DNA from: Peronospora farinosa
Taxonomy: Eukaryota > Oomycota > Peronosporomycetes > Peronosporales > Peronosporaceae
Direction of reading: 5' to 3'
DNA length: 64,000 bases
Assembly (NCBI GenBank): GCA_947646735.1
Contig: CANTFK010000643.1
Coordinates: 62,001 to 126,000, forward strand
Position numbers and translations under genes: made by a program. The number at the start of each line of letters is the position of its first letter. The first letter of the stretch is position 1. The notes beneath the pieces were generated by a model. That model saw only the letters and a list, made by a program, of their open reading frames with translations. It was not told where the DNA came from and made no database searches. Positions 33,798 through 44,087 of this stretch are shown piece after piece.

Positions 33798-34183
33798 TAC
33801 TTAGACCTCTTTTTTCCCTTAGGTAGAGCCGGTGCATTTAGTATTTCTAACGACCTGGTACTGTCCTCTTCGGTGAGGGCCTACACATCCCTGACCGGTT
33901 ATGGTTATCGTGCCACGGACGGGCTTTCTGCCGGATTTTCTGGGTGCCAACCAGTCCGGATAGCCCCAATTATTCTGTATTGTGGTTTCATGCTTCTACG
34001 AGAGGCAGTACTCACTGGTACCAGGGTTCCCGGGTGTAACAGTGAGAGAAGTGTGTGCCACATTGTTTTTGGACCTTGGGTTGGTCGAAGGGGGATTTGA
34101 ACCTGCGCCACTGACGACACTTACGACACAGGCCGGTGCTTACCCAAGACACCAGGAAGGGAACCCCCCCTTACTTAGACCTC
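33798..34183 (-). mobile_element. tRNA-derived SINE with 12-bp target duplication
   Basis: A 362-bp element (33810-34171) is bounded by perfect direct repeats TACTTAGACCTC at 33798-33809 and 34172-34183. On the minus strand the head contains a box-A-like GGGTAAGCACCGG and a box B, GGTTCAAATCC (34103-34093), as in pol III promoters. The tail ends in an A-rich GGGAAAAAAG. This is the expected structure of a SINE; the tRNA of origin is not identified. Confidence 0.8.
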
Positions 34184-34515
34184 ACCAGACGAGGTGGCTG
34201 CATACACCGCCCTTTTGGCACATCCTCAGCAGCATTTGTAGCACCAGCTTGTTCATATAACGCAATCGAGTGACGTTCCAGCAAGTGAACGTGATCATCG
34301 CCGGTAGCGTTCATAAATTTGGGAAAACAGCAGGAAGCAGCTTCAAGCCGTCGTGAAGCGAGAATGCTGGCGAAACAGACACAAAAATACAAAGTAACCC
34401 GTTGGATGCTATGTCAACGTGCCATAACCTTACAACTTGAGAGCCGTCACCCGAAATTGACCTGGCTCTATAACCTGAACTCGAAAGAGAAATCAGCGTT
34501 GCTAATTAGGCTTTG
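34184..34515. other. Partial copy of the orphan PIP-box gene's 5' flank
   Basis: It matches 7030-7340 in the same orientation. A minus-strand frame with HVHLLERHSIALYEQ can be read. It is cut by family-D LTR sequence at the same position as at 7344, so the LTR insertion appears older than this duplication. Confidence 0.5.
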
Positions 34516-35091
34516 CTCAACGTTACAAGTTACCGTTAAGTATGCGATAGGTAACGGGCAGGTACGTAAGTACTTAAGACCTGTCGCTTGAGTGAGACAC
34601 ACCATGTGTCACACCCTTGTGTATGTGATATACACTAGGTGTATTCACATTGATGGGGATGACGCCCAGTTGGGACTAGGCGTCATCAAATGACGTCAGC
34701 TACGTCATTTAGCGAGCTAAAATATATTTAAGCTCGCGCGTTGGGATGCGTATCTACATAGATGGCACCCATCATAATACATATTGACCAATCAGTAGTT
34801 AGATTTGCATTTAGTTAATTTCTATTGAATATAAATTAGTTTTAAATTTGCTAACTATCATTCACTGCGCACAAGAAGCTGAATAAGCTTCTGCGTATCG
34901 TAAGTAAAGTACTTGTTAGAATTCCGTTGCGTGGGTTCGCTTCGGCGACCGTCAACAGTTGTGTACAGCGCTTCGCGCCGACAAACCCCACCACCACACG
35001 CGATGGTAAGACGGTTTAGCCGCTTCCACGCGTACTTGAAGGTGTGTGCCAAAGTAGCACGTGGAAGCTTCTTTCGAAGTGCCCGTCTACG
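34516..35091 (+). repeat. 5' LTR of third element D
   Basis: It has the same order as arm 1: GTTAAGTATGCG motif, GATGACGCC inverted repeat (34658-34687), TGACGTCA (34691-34698), an AT-rich segment, then the GCCCGTCTAC end. The first bases of the LTR are missing or altered. Confidence 0.7.
34691..34698. promoter_or_regulatory. CRE-like palindrome TGACGTCA in LTR-D (third copy)
   Basis: Perfect 8-bp palindrome conserved in three family-D LTRs of different ages, four bases downstream of the 9-bp inverted repeat. Confidence 0.45.
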
Positions 35092-35149
35092 CTTGGTAGC
35101 ACTTGTAGTCCTTCCCACGACCCGTCTCTCTGATCGTGCGTGGGTGCGT

Positions 35150-35351
35150 ATGGCCCTTAGTAAGGATTGGGGGGATTTTCCTCACCTCTCCAAACATCAT
35201 AGGGAATTGGCTGAGAATTTGGCACAGGGACTTGGTAAACAAGCCCTGGTCAACCACTTTAATGTACTATTATGCAAGTTGGAGCAGTTACAGGCGCTTG
35301 TGCTCGGACTGCGCAGAAATGCGTCCGAGGTAAACAGTAAAGCAACGGCTG
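35150..35351 (+). pseudogene. Gag N terminus of third element D
   Basis: It starts MALSKDWGDFPHLSK and aligns with MSLNIDWVDFP of the arms. It is cut at 35351 by element A; the frame continues at 47836 (AESISKKLFHE, then a stop). Confidence 0.65.
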
Positions 35352-36758
35352 TGTGGTGGAGTGGGATTCGCAAAATTGCTGATGCGATCCCAACTCTCCA
35401 CTGGCGCCCGGACGACCGACTAAAGGAGGGGGTACCCCGATTCCGTGTTTATAGCCTTCCTCACCTTGTGTACCCGTCGGTAGGGCGGGTTGCTCTCTTC
35501 TCGGTAGACTTGGGTCGATGTTGAACTTGATTGTGTTAGGGATAGGTGGGGGGCGATCGCGTGGAATTCCTCACACGATCGCAGTTGTTCTTGGGGTGCT
35601 CTATTTGAGTCGCCCTGATCTCCCTTGAGATCGCCTTGTCCAAAAATGTAGATACTTGATCCGCTTGCCTTCTGACCACTTGAGCCGTCTCGCGATCTTG
35701 TATCTGGACTTCTTAGTCCTCTGCGTCCAATCGCAGCTTGATTTGTTTTGTTGAGAATTCTTGCAATCCCTGGCCAAACAATCCAGGGATATGACTTGCG
35801 TAGTAGGTAGACTTCCTTGAGACGTCGGGAGGCCAAAGAATCCAGCCCGGAAGAGAAGTCGACACGTGTACTTAGAAGCAAATTGAACTCTGTTAATGTT
35901 AACCAATCAAATACCAAAACCTATGATCTTGACTATCTGTAGCTCAGGATCTGTTGCCACGTATCGCCCTTTCGGAAAAATCAGATCTTGTAATGTGGTC
36001 CACTCCAATATCGCCGCGATCTGGATCGCTAACTCGCTCGGATATAATATCATTTTAGTACCAGATCGCGGTACTAAATAATTAGTACCAGATCGCGGTA
36101 CTAAATAATTAGTACCAGATCGCGGTACTAAATAATTAATACCAGATCGCGGTACTAAATAATTAATATCGGATCGCGGTACTAATAATTAATATCGGAT
36201 CTCGATACTAAATAATTAATATCGGATCGTGATACTAATAATTAGTACCTGATCGCGGTACTAAATAATTAATATCGGATCGCGGTACTAATAATTAATA
36301 TCGGATCGCGATACTAATAATTAGCATCGGATCGCGATCCGCCGGATCACGACTTGTCCTCTTCACCGTTTCTCAGGTCATGTGAGATAGTTCATCTATG
36401 TGACATGTCATATCCACCATTCCAGTCCTCCATAGCGACGTGATCCACACCAGACCGTCCTCCACATGCTTGGATGTACCCATCTTCCTCCTTAGCGACC
36501 GCGTTCACGTGGATCGCCATCGGAAATACTGGAGATCGCAATAGCGTAGTTTCTAGGCCATATTTGACCCCACATAGAAGTGCAAACTACACCATTCACT
36601 GTTTTCCATCCTATTTGACATCGTCTTGAAACCTTTCTGCGAGATCGCGACTCATCAATATTGGCCACGAGATCGCGACTCATTAATATTGGCCATTTCG
36701 GACTTAACCGAAAATATGCGATCACACTTGGCGAAATTCACTCCTTCACTTCGCCACA
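35352..36758 (-). repeat. 3' LTR of element A
   Basis: Terminal TGTGGTGGAG and CTTCGCCACA in plus-strand reading. It contains a tandem array at 36055-36345. A G run near 35550 is one base shorter than in the 5' LTR, which breaks the LTR-encoded reading frame in this copy only. Confidence 0.9.
36055..36345. repeat. 26-27-bp tandem repeat with internal palindrome in LTR-A (3' copy)
   Basis: About ten units, each made of GATCGCGG plus GGTACTAA-ATAA-TTAGTACC-like sequence, so each unit contains a perfect or near-perfect inverted repeat with 8-bp arms. The array at 47129-47418 in the 5' LTR is the same with one unit-level difference. This is the place where the related LTR at 53717-59268 carries its 4.8-kb array. 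Confidence 0.85.
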
Positions 36759-36843
36759 ATCGTCCCCTGCACCGATAGCCCACATACAGTGTTGGCCTAA
36801 CTGTGCACTGTCTCGCTTCACTCTTCTCGTCACTTCGTCCCTT

Positions 36844-37900
36844 ATGGCCAGATCTACACCCGAAAACGATCGCCACCCCCAAACTGGTGTGCTCGTTACG
36901 CGCGATCCAACGATGGATTCCTCTACCGGATCGCGTATCCTGCTCCCGTCTACCCGGATAATCCTTCCTCCCGTTGCAGATCGTCAAAACGCGATCTCGT
37001 TGGTTTCTTCATGGTATGACCGCCTGGAAGCCCAGGATACCATCGTGGAAAGCTATCACTCCATGGAAAATGCCTTGCAGGAGCAGGAATTTCGTGGAAA
37101 TCAGCTAGAGACGGAACTCAACTCGTACCACGAGTTGGTGCCTCGACTGTGCACATTCGTCTTGCATCGAGATGAAGAGTTGCGTCAACAACTTGATGCC
37201 GCTCTCCACATGGCCGAAGGTCTCGACCAAGAACTGAACCAGCTAAGGATCAGTCTCAGGAGATCGCCGATCTGAAGAATGCCTTGTTTCGAGCCAATGC
37301 AGAGAAACATCGCCTGCAGGATAAATTCCGCCGTGAGGCGGCCAATCTTCAGCGAACTCTGGAAGGAAAATTCCGGCAGCAGATCGCGTCCCTCCAACAG
37401 CAACTGGACTCCATCCTCGCACAGCGTAATACGGCAGACAGTGCTTTGGCCGCTGAAATTTGACGCATGAAAAGCAGGGCATCCAAGTACAAGAAAGCTC
37501 GTTCTCAGGCCCAGCAAGCCGCGAAACAATTGCAAGAGACACTGAACGCGCTTGAGCTTGATCATGATCGCCTCCTGAGAGCGAGTATTCGGAACGACGC
37601 AGCTTTGGATCGACTTCGTACCGAAGTTGCAGATCGAAAGGCAGAGCGCGATCTGGCCATCCAGGATCGAGATTTACTTCGTTCGCATCTGGCAGAATTG
37701 GCTACGGGCTTACTTCCTTCTCCGACTAGCCTTCTCGCGCTTTCCAATCCCTCGTCACCCAATCGCAAACGTGCGTCATCTTCACCGACTCTGGACGTCC
37801 CCTGTAAACGTCCCCTGTAAACGTCCCCGCAGCGCTTCCGGTACTTCTGCTCAATCTGCGACCTCGGAGGGATCTGGCATTCCAGCGCGATCTGGGACTT
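36844..37900 (+). pseudogene. Antisense coiled-coil ORF of element A
   Basis: It lies opposite to gag-pol, starting 86 nt inside the 3' LTR at ATG 36844 (MARSTPENDRH). The frame is open to about 37247, then a 1-nt shift leads into a long heptad-like helix (DQSQEIADLKNALF, KFRREAANLQRTL, QQQLDSILAQ). After one TGA at about 37461 it continues as KSRASKYKKARSQAQQ to a basic CKRP end near 37815. A tandem duplication of a 13-nt block there shifts the frame again, into a Ser/Thr/Arg repeat tail. Over 300 residues of predicted coiled coil with a basic C terminus suggest a self-associating, perhaps nuclear protein. No homologue is recognised. The frame lesions mean this copy is not intact as a simple ORF. 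Confidence 0.55.
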
Positions 37901-38130
37901 CGACGCGATCTGAAATTCCGGCGCGATCCGGTACTCGGCACAGTCTAATACTTTGGCGCGATCTGGTACTCCACCGCGATCTGTTAATTCGACGCAATCT
38001 GGTACTCCGGCGCGATCTGGGACTTCGACGCGATCTGAAATTCCGGCGCGAATTGGTACCTCGGCACAGTCTAATACTTTGGCGCGATCTGGTACTACGG
38101 CGCGATCTGGTACTTCGACGCGATCCGATT
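37850..38130 (+). repeat. GATCTGG-type tandem repeat after the antisense ORF
   Basis: Imperfect units of about 18 nt (GGCGCGATCTGGTACTTC-like) are repeated some fifteen times. It would encode a Ser/Thr/Arg-rich repeat on the plus strand and is compositionally similar to the GATCGC repeats of the LTR. Confidence 0.7.
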
Positions 38131-38332
38131 TCATTTCTTCAGCATTCAATACAATTTCACTGTTTTCATTTCATCCTTTTAGTCGTTAAAATTGTCTTCT
38201 TTTGTTGGGCTTCTTTAGCCGCGATCCCGTCTTCCAGACCTTCGATCGCCATACTCATTACACACAAATTTCCTTTCCACCATCCTATGCAACCTTCTTG
38301 CATATTATACCATCCCCAACACTCGATCTTCG

Positions 38333-41300
38333 TTAGCCACCAGATCCCTCTTCATGTGATTGCATCACTTCAAAACGATTCCGGCTAATCTTGCCACGTT
38401 CAAAATCTCGCAATAAGGCACCACAATTTAAGTCGGCTTCATCCACCCAGGATGGTTTAGCATGACCTTTCCAGTAGACTTTAAACTGTCTATGTACTCG
38501 TCCAAAACGTGTCTTTCTATCAGATCGTACATCCACAATCTTTTCCACTTCGAATTCATCGTCTCCCAGATTACCTTCAAAACTGTCTTCTGGCAAAAGC
38601 GCTTCATCAAAATCGAATCGATATTCTTCTTCGATCGTCAGCAAATTTTTTGGACGATCAGGGAACGTCTTCACTTTCTTCAACTTGGATATATGTACGA
38701 CGGGAAATAATCGATATGGCGTACCAGCAATCTCCAGTCGGACAGCGTGATCTCCACACATTTCTTTTACTCGAAAAGGTCCATGCCACATATGTGCTAG
38801 CTTTCGAGCGTACCCTTCTTTCACACGATCCAAATATAACCAGACTTGCGCCCCTGGCTCAATTTCGTGAGGCTTGAGATCTTCATTGTGGCGATCAGCA
38901 CGTGTTTGGATCGCAGTCCTGAGTCTCTCATTTACTGCTTCTCTCGCCCGCTGATAATGCCGCTGCACATGATATCGCCACCTACGTGGATCGCGATCTC
39001 GACGCCTAGTACTTCCTAATGGTAATGTAGCTTCCAACGTAGATCTCGGGTCCCAACCATGAATCAAGAAAAATGGCGTTTCGCCGCGCACCCGATCTTG
39101 AGCGGTATTGATTGCGAAAGTTAGACGTTCGGCATACTCATCCCAGTCTTGTTGATTAACGTCAGAGACATACATCTTTAATGCACGAGTCAGAGTTTGC
39201 ACCATACGTTCCGCAGTTCCATTCGCTTGAGGGCGATATGCCATCGTTGCCCTTTGCTTTTGCCCAATAAGTCGATTGAACGCACGAAAAAAATCCGACA
39301 TAAACCCAGGTTCCCGATCGTGCCGTATCGCTTCACTCGCACCGAATCGTCGAAAGATACACTCCTCGTAATTCTCGGCGATCGTCTGAGCTGTTCTAGA
39401 TTTGCTCGCCTTGGCAACCACATAGCCCGAAAAGAGATCGACCCAGATCAATAATTCAGTGTTGCCTTTGAAAGATCTAGGCAGCGATGGAATATGATCC
39501 ATGGCAATAATCTGGAACGGATAAGTAGCTTGTAAATTTCCCGGAGACTCTCCATTAATAACCGGACGTCCTTTTCCAGTCTCGCAGTCAGTGCATTCGC
39601 TCACATATCGTTGTACACTGCGATACAGGCCTCTCCAATGAAAACGAGATCGGATCCGTTGATACGTCCTACCGATTCCCTGGTGCCCTCCTTCCAAACT
39701 GGCATGGTAGTGATGTAGAAAATCTTGCTGAAGAGTTTCTGGCACCACCAAACGAGCAATTCCATCGCGATCTTCCGAATTTTTCACAGCTCCCGGGCAA
39801 AAAAATAGAATATCGCTTTCATCCACCTCATAATCACTTGCAATCTTGGCGCATGACTTCGCTTCTTCCATACTGAGATTCGTTATATCACCAATCAGAA
39901 AAATCTTTAGGTTAGCGATCCAACATTCCTCATCTTGAGCTTGTCGTATACGTTCACTTCGCATTTGCTGCACAAATTCTTCTTGCAAGATCTCGGGTGG
40001 TTGACGTCTTCTCCGGGTTGATCTGGTAATCGCAGCCACTTTAACCACCGATTCGGTCTGCTTCGACTTCAACAACTCATCCAGTCTATTAAGAGTAATG
40101 AGATCTTGGCGATCTCCTTCCGAAGTGATGACCACACCTTGTTCCTTCTGTAAAGCAGTACTCGCCAGTCGATCTGCACTTTGGTTCCAGTCGCGTTTCA
40201 TGTGTAAGAACTCATGGATCGGCCATGATCGAAGCTTCTCCATTGCTTTCTGTCGCAACAACTGCAGTCCAGGAGCCTTGCAATCGATTTCACCCCGCAT
40301 CTGTCGAATCACTAGGTTGGAGTCGCCACAAATAATAACGCGTCCCCTAGTCTGATTCTCCAACAGATCAAAGCCTAATAGTAAACCCCGATATTCGGCT
40401 TCGTTCACTGTTAAGTCCGTTGCATATTCCGATGCAGCAGCCACAATAGTCCACTCCGGAAGTTTCCATATTATCGCACTGTATGATCCACCCTTTCGCT
40501 TGGTTCGTGCCGATCCATCGAAACTGACGACCAAGAGACTTTCATCTTCTTCCACCGTAGGCGGTGGCATACTTAGAGTTTGCCTTGGCTGTTTCCGGGG
40601 AGCGATCGCGATCAACACTTCATCGACTTCTTCACGGGGAGTCACACTTGCAGCCAGGGCACCAAGTATTTCATCTTCGCCCTTTTCACATTTCTTGATC
40701 TCCAAAGTCCAAGTCGATAATAATGCGGCCCACCTACCTAGCCTGCCATTGAGACCGGAGGATTGCACCAACCAGGCCATCGTCGAGAAACGCGTAAGAA
40801 CTTTAATCTCTCGCGAGACTAGCATGCAATAACATATATCCAAAATCCGAAGTAATGCTAGTATCTCCTTCTCGACCATTCCGTAATTGATCTCATTAGG
40901 CTTCAGCGTTCGGCTTGTAAACGTAACTGGCCAATATGTGCCATCATACTCCTGCAACAAAGCTGCTGAAACTGCCCATTTACTCGCATATACGACAATT
41001 ACCGGAGGCCGATCTGGATCGAAGTGTCTGAGGATCGGGGTATTAGCGATCTTGGCTTTCAACATGGTAAATGCGATCATCGCTTTTTCCCATCGAGTCC
41101 GTCCTTCTGGATCTGGATCGTCCCCAATATCGAACTTTTGATCTGAATCATTCCTGGTTGCGACAGTCGAATCCAATGCATTCATCTTATCAGAACAGCG
41201 GATTTCGTGGAAATCTGCTTCCCTTAATTCATATAGCACTGACGCATAAATCGCAAAGTCTTCGACAAATCGACTATAGTAATTCAAGCTTCCCAGAAAC

Positions 41301-44068
41301 GATTGCATCGATCGCAACGTTTTTGGGAACGGAATATTCACCAGCGATCCCAAATCCTTTGGATGAGCTTCGATTCCTGCAAGTGAGACTTGATGACCCA
41401 GGTAATCCACTTTACGTCGTCCCCAGAAACTTTTAGCGAGACTGATCGACAAATTCCATTCATTGCATACTTCTAGCAATCGCTTTACCTTATCATATAA
41501 GGAGGCCCACGAGGTTGCTGGAATCAATATGTCATCAATATATGACCTTCGGCCGAGCACGGATGGCTTCTGGCTAGTATCCGGTTCGCCTTCAGTGAAT
41601 ACATCAACCAGCTTTGGCGATCCCGTTACCGTATCAGTGGAGTCGAGTGATCCTGTGGCAATTGCATTTGGATCCGTACCGATCTTGAGGTATCCATACA
41701 GTGCATTATCAATTAGACGTTGGTAAATCTGCGGAGCGTTTTTTAGCCCAAACGGCATTCGTAACCACTCGAACAGGCCTGACGGCGTGATAAAAGCAGA
41801 AATCATCCTTGCTCGCTCGGTCATTTCCACGACCCAAAATCCACTGGCCATATCCAACGAACAATACCACATAGCCTTATCCATATCTTGCAATAACTCG
41901 CTAATCAGAGGCATAGGATACACCATCAATCTCGTGAGTTGATTCACCCGCCGATAGTCAATACATAACCGGATGTCGACACCATTCTTTTTTATAATTA
42001 CCACAATCGGCGAAGCCCATGGTGATGTCGACGGCTGGATAATCCTGGCTGATAGTAATCCTTTGATTAAGTCAGCTAACTTCTCGCGAAATTTGGGAGC
42101 GACCGGTCGTACTCGTTGTGCGATCGGGTGTGCTCCACCAACATCGATATCACATACTGCTCCTCGAGCTGCAGGAGGAAGCGCATTTCCTTTGCCAATG
42201 AGTAAGTGTCGGTTCGCCCAAATCAATTGCCGTAGACCTTCTTGGTCCTTGGTTAAAGGAACTCCCGGATCGCCCACTTGGATATCATCAATCGTAACTT
42301 CTTCGGTGGATGACACAATCTCAGGCAAGACAGCCATATGCTGATCCACATCTTCGGCATACAATTCACCACTCTCGTGATAATACATCGAGTCTTCAGG
42401 CTTCATCTTTACACTTCCTCCGGCTAGAATACATTCGTCGTTGATAATCGTAGTATCACTAGCTTGCTCCTGTTCTCGCAGATCGCGATCCAGATCGGCC
42501 AGATCGCGGTCATTAACTACCGGATCGGCCAGATCGCGGTCATCGCGATCCGGATCGGCCAGATCGCGGTCATCAACTACCGGATCGACCAGATCGCGGT
42601 CATCGCGATTGAGATCGGCCAGATCGCGGTCATTAACTACCGGATCGACCAGATCGCGGTCATTGATTGCCAGATCAGCCAGATCGCGGTCATTAACTAC
42701 CGGATCGGCCAGATCGCAGTCCTCAATTGTCGGATCGGGGTCATCGCGATCCAGATCGGCCAGATCGCGGTCATTGATTGCCAGATCAGCCAGATCGCGG
42801 TCATTAATTGTCGGATCGCGCTCCATACATTTCGGTGTATAGTTATTGTGAGTGTAATTATCTTCACCCCACGGCCCTTTCACGTGATCGACATTTGACA
42901 TCCCTCTGATCGCATTGATTACCCATGGAGATTGCGCTACTTGCTCGCTTTCATCTTCGATCACCCGATCTTCTACATTGTTGCCACCGATTCCTCTTAT
43001 CGCATCGCATTCATCATTGGATCGTGTCGTGGGTTTCACCGTTTCCGTAGTCCTTTCTTCTGCTTCCTCTTTTGAGCGTGTTAAGATCCTCTTCGGCGTA
43101 GGGTACGAAGGATGGTCCACTAGCGGTCCGGTATATTCCTCCAGTAGTTCTTCTTCTCGATCCGTTGTCGCTTCGAACGCTAATGTCTGCCATTCGTTAT
43201 ACCGACGCGATCCCACCGAGACATATCCTGGGGACCGAGGTATCATATCAGCGACCATCCACCAACCTAATGGCGATCCATGACTTAAAGTCACTTCTTG
43301 ATCGCCGATATTAGTCAGCTGTAGATACTTGATCTGACCTGGTCCCGTAGTTACTGTAGGTACCCACTTCGGATCGCGCCTCACCCAGATCTTGGCTTTA
43401 GGAGGACTAACTCCGATCTTCACTTCGGTCGATTTGCCCACGGGAATCACCACATATTGATCTGGAATTGTGATCGCTTGTATGGTCGCCCGGTAAGGGG
43501 GTCTTCGTCCATTCAGAAGTATCCTGACCTCATCAGGCAAACAAAGTGTTCCATCTGCTAAATCCAGGCGTATTCCAGCTGGGACCATGAAATCCATTCC
43601 TAGGATCGCGTCTTGACCTACTTGATCTCCTACCCAAGCATCAAAATAATAGACTAGCGATCCATTCAGCGTGATCTTGATTCTTGTACGACCGTCCGTC
43701 ATGTATGTGTTCTCACCAATCCCAACACATTCTTGCCTCTGACTCTCGTCAATGACACATCCTACCTTACGAGCAAAGGTGGTGTCGACGATTGAGACTT
43801 CGGCTCCAGAATCAAACAACATAATCGCCTTTTCATTGTTGATCTTGCCCGTTGCCTTGGCTTGCTTGAACCATTTTCCTGGGGTATGATATTTCCAATA
43901 TCCCCGTGATTCACCTGGTGCTAAGTCGAGCTCCATTTTCGCAGGCGATCGGGCATATTCATCAACTCTTACGACGCTTGATATTGAACGCAGAAATTTT
44001 GAATCTTCACATGTATTATTCGGGTCGATCTGAGTGTTAACGCCCTGATCTGTCGATCTTCTTTCCAC
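38333..44068 (-). CDS. Pol polyprotein of element A (PR-RT-dead RNH-second RNH-IN-chromodomain)
   Basis: 1911 codons are open from 44068, and the frame is also open upstream to the frameshift site at 44140. Protease has LFDSGAEVS near residue 86 and LGMDFM later. An Asp-rich in-frame tandem repeat (NDRDLADL-type) spans about 414-531. RT has CIDYRRVNQ near 700 and YIDD near 845. A Gypsy RNase H near 1000-1100 has lost catalytic Asp residues (YASK, LTRFST), leaving a tether. A second RNase H at about 1178-1305 keeps D, E, D, D (SFDGSAR, NEAEYRG, GDSNLVI, SADRLAS). Integrase has an HHCC zinc region (about 1456-1493) and MDHIP, RHDREPG, TAERMV for D, D, E. A chromodomain ends the protein (EVEKIVDV, VYWKGHAKPSWVDE). 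Expression needs -1 frameshifting from gag. Confidence 0.93.
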   Translation of the reverse strand: MERRSTDQGVNTQIDPNNTCEDSKFLRSISSVVRVDEYARSPAKMELDLAPGESRGYWKYHTPGKWFKQAKATGKINNEKAIMLFDSGAEVSIVDTTFARKVGCVIDESQRQECVGIGENTYMTDGRTRIKITLNGSLVYYFDAWVGDQVGQDAILGMDFMVPAGIRLDLADGTLCLPDEVRILLNGRRPPYRATIQAITIPDQYVVIPVGKSTEVKIGVSPPKAKIWVRRDPKWVPTVTTGPGQIKYLQLTNIGDQEVTLSHGSPLGWWMVADMIPRSPGYVSVGSRRYNEWQTLAFEATTDREEELLEEYTGPLVDHPSYPTPKRILTRSKEEAEERTTETVKPTTRSNDECDAIRGIGGNNVEDRVIEDESEQVAQSPWVINAIRGMSNVDHVKGPWGEDNYTHNNYTPKCMERDPTINDRDLADLAINDRDLADLDRDDPDPTIEDCDLADPVVNDRDLADLAINDRDLVDPVVNDRDLADLNRDDRDLVDPVVDDRDLADPDRDDRDLADPVVNDRDLADLDRDLREQEQASDTTIINDECILAGGSVKMKPEDSMYYHESGELYAEDVDQHMAVLPEIVSSTEEVTIDDIQVGDPGVPLTKDQEGLRQLIWANRHLLIGKGNALPPAARGAVCDIDVGGAHPIAQRVRPVAPKFREKLADLIKGLLSARIIQPSTSPWASPIVVIIKKNGVDIRLCIDYRRVNQLTRLMVYPMPLISELLQDMDKAMWYCSLDMASGFWVVEMTERARMISAFITPSGLFEWLRMPFGLKNAPQIYQRLIDNALYGYLKIGTDPNAIATGSLDSTDTVTGSPKLVDVFTEGEPDTSQKPSVLGRRSYIDDILIPATSWASLYDKVKRLLEVCNEWNLSISLAKSFWGRRKVDYLGHQVSLAGIEAHPKDLGSLVNIPFPKTLRSMQSFLGSLNYYSRFVEDFAIYASVLYELREADFHEIRCSDKMNALDSTVATRNDSDQKFDIGDDPDPEGRTRWEKAMIAFTMLKAKIANTPILRHFDPDRPPVIVVYASKWAVSAALLQEYDGTYWPVTFTSRTLKPNEINYGMVEKEILALLRILDICYCMLVSREIKVLTRFSTMAWLVQSSGLNGRLGRWAALLSTWTLEIKKCEKGEDEILGALAASVTPREEVDEVLIAIAPRKQPRQTLSMPPPTVEEDESLLVVSFDGSARTKRKGGSYSAIIWKLPEWTIVAAASEYATDLTVNEAEYRGLLLGFDLLENQTRGRVIICGDSNLVIRQMRGEIDCKAPGLQLLRQKAMEKLRSWPIHEFLHMKRDWNQSADRLASTALQKEQGVVITSEGDRQDLITLNRLDELLKSKQTESVVKVAAITRSTRRRRQPPEILQEEFVQQMRSERIRQAQDEECWIANLKIFLIGDITNLSMEEAKSCAKIASDYEVDESDILFFCPGAVKNSEDRDGIARLVVPETLQQDFLHHYHASLEGGHQGIGRTYQRIRSRFHWRGLYRSVQRYVSECTDCETGKGRPVINGESPGNLQATYPFQIIAMDHIPSLPRSFKGNTELLIWVDLFSGYVVAKASKSRTAQTIAENYEECIFRRFGASEAIRHDREPGFMSDFFRAFNRLIGQKQRATMAYRPQANGTAERMVQTLTRALKMYVSDVNQQDWDEYAERLTFAINTAQDRVRGETPFFLIHGWDPRSTLEATLPLGSTRRRDRDPRRWRYHVQRHYQRAREAVNERLRTAIQTRADRHNEDLKPHEIEPGAQVWLYLDRVKEGYARKLAHMWHGPFRVKEMCGDHAVRLEIAGTPYRLFPVVHISKLKKVKTFPDRPKNLLTIEEEYRFDFDEALLPEDSFEGNLGDDEFEVEKIVDVRSDRKTRFGRVHRQFKVYWKGHAKPSWVDEADLNCGALLRDFERGKISRNRFEVMQSHEEGSGG
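42476..42825 (-). repeat. In-frame Asp-rich tandem repeat within pol of element A
   Basis: Units of 15 and 30 nt based on cagatcgcggtca encode NDRDLADP/L motifs, repeated about ten times between protease and RT. The DNA word is the same GATCGCGGTCA that builds the giant minisatellite at 54392-59190. The acidic linker is probably disordered. Confidence 0.85.
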
Positions 44069-44087
44069 AAATGCATAAATGCAGAGC

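Noticed and set aside
34083..34171. A functional tRNA gene on the minus strand
   Set aside because: Box A- and box B-like motifs are present, but no complete cloverleaf with matching acceptor stem could be drawn; the 12-bp target duplication and tail fit a SINE.
42441..42898. Arg/Ser-rich ORFs on the plus strand
   Set aside because: They are the opposite strand of the Asp-rich repeat inside the intact pol frame.
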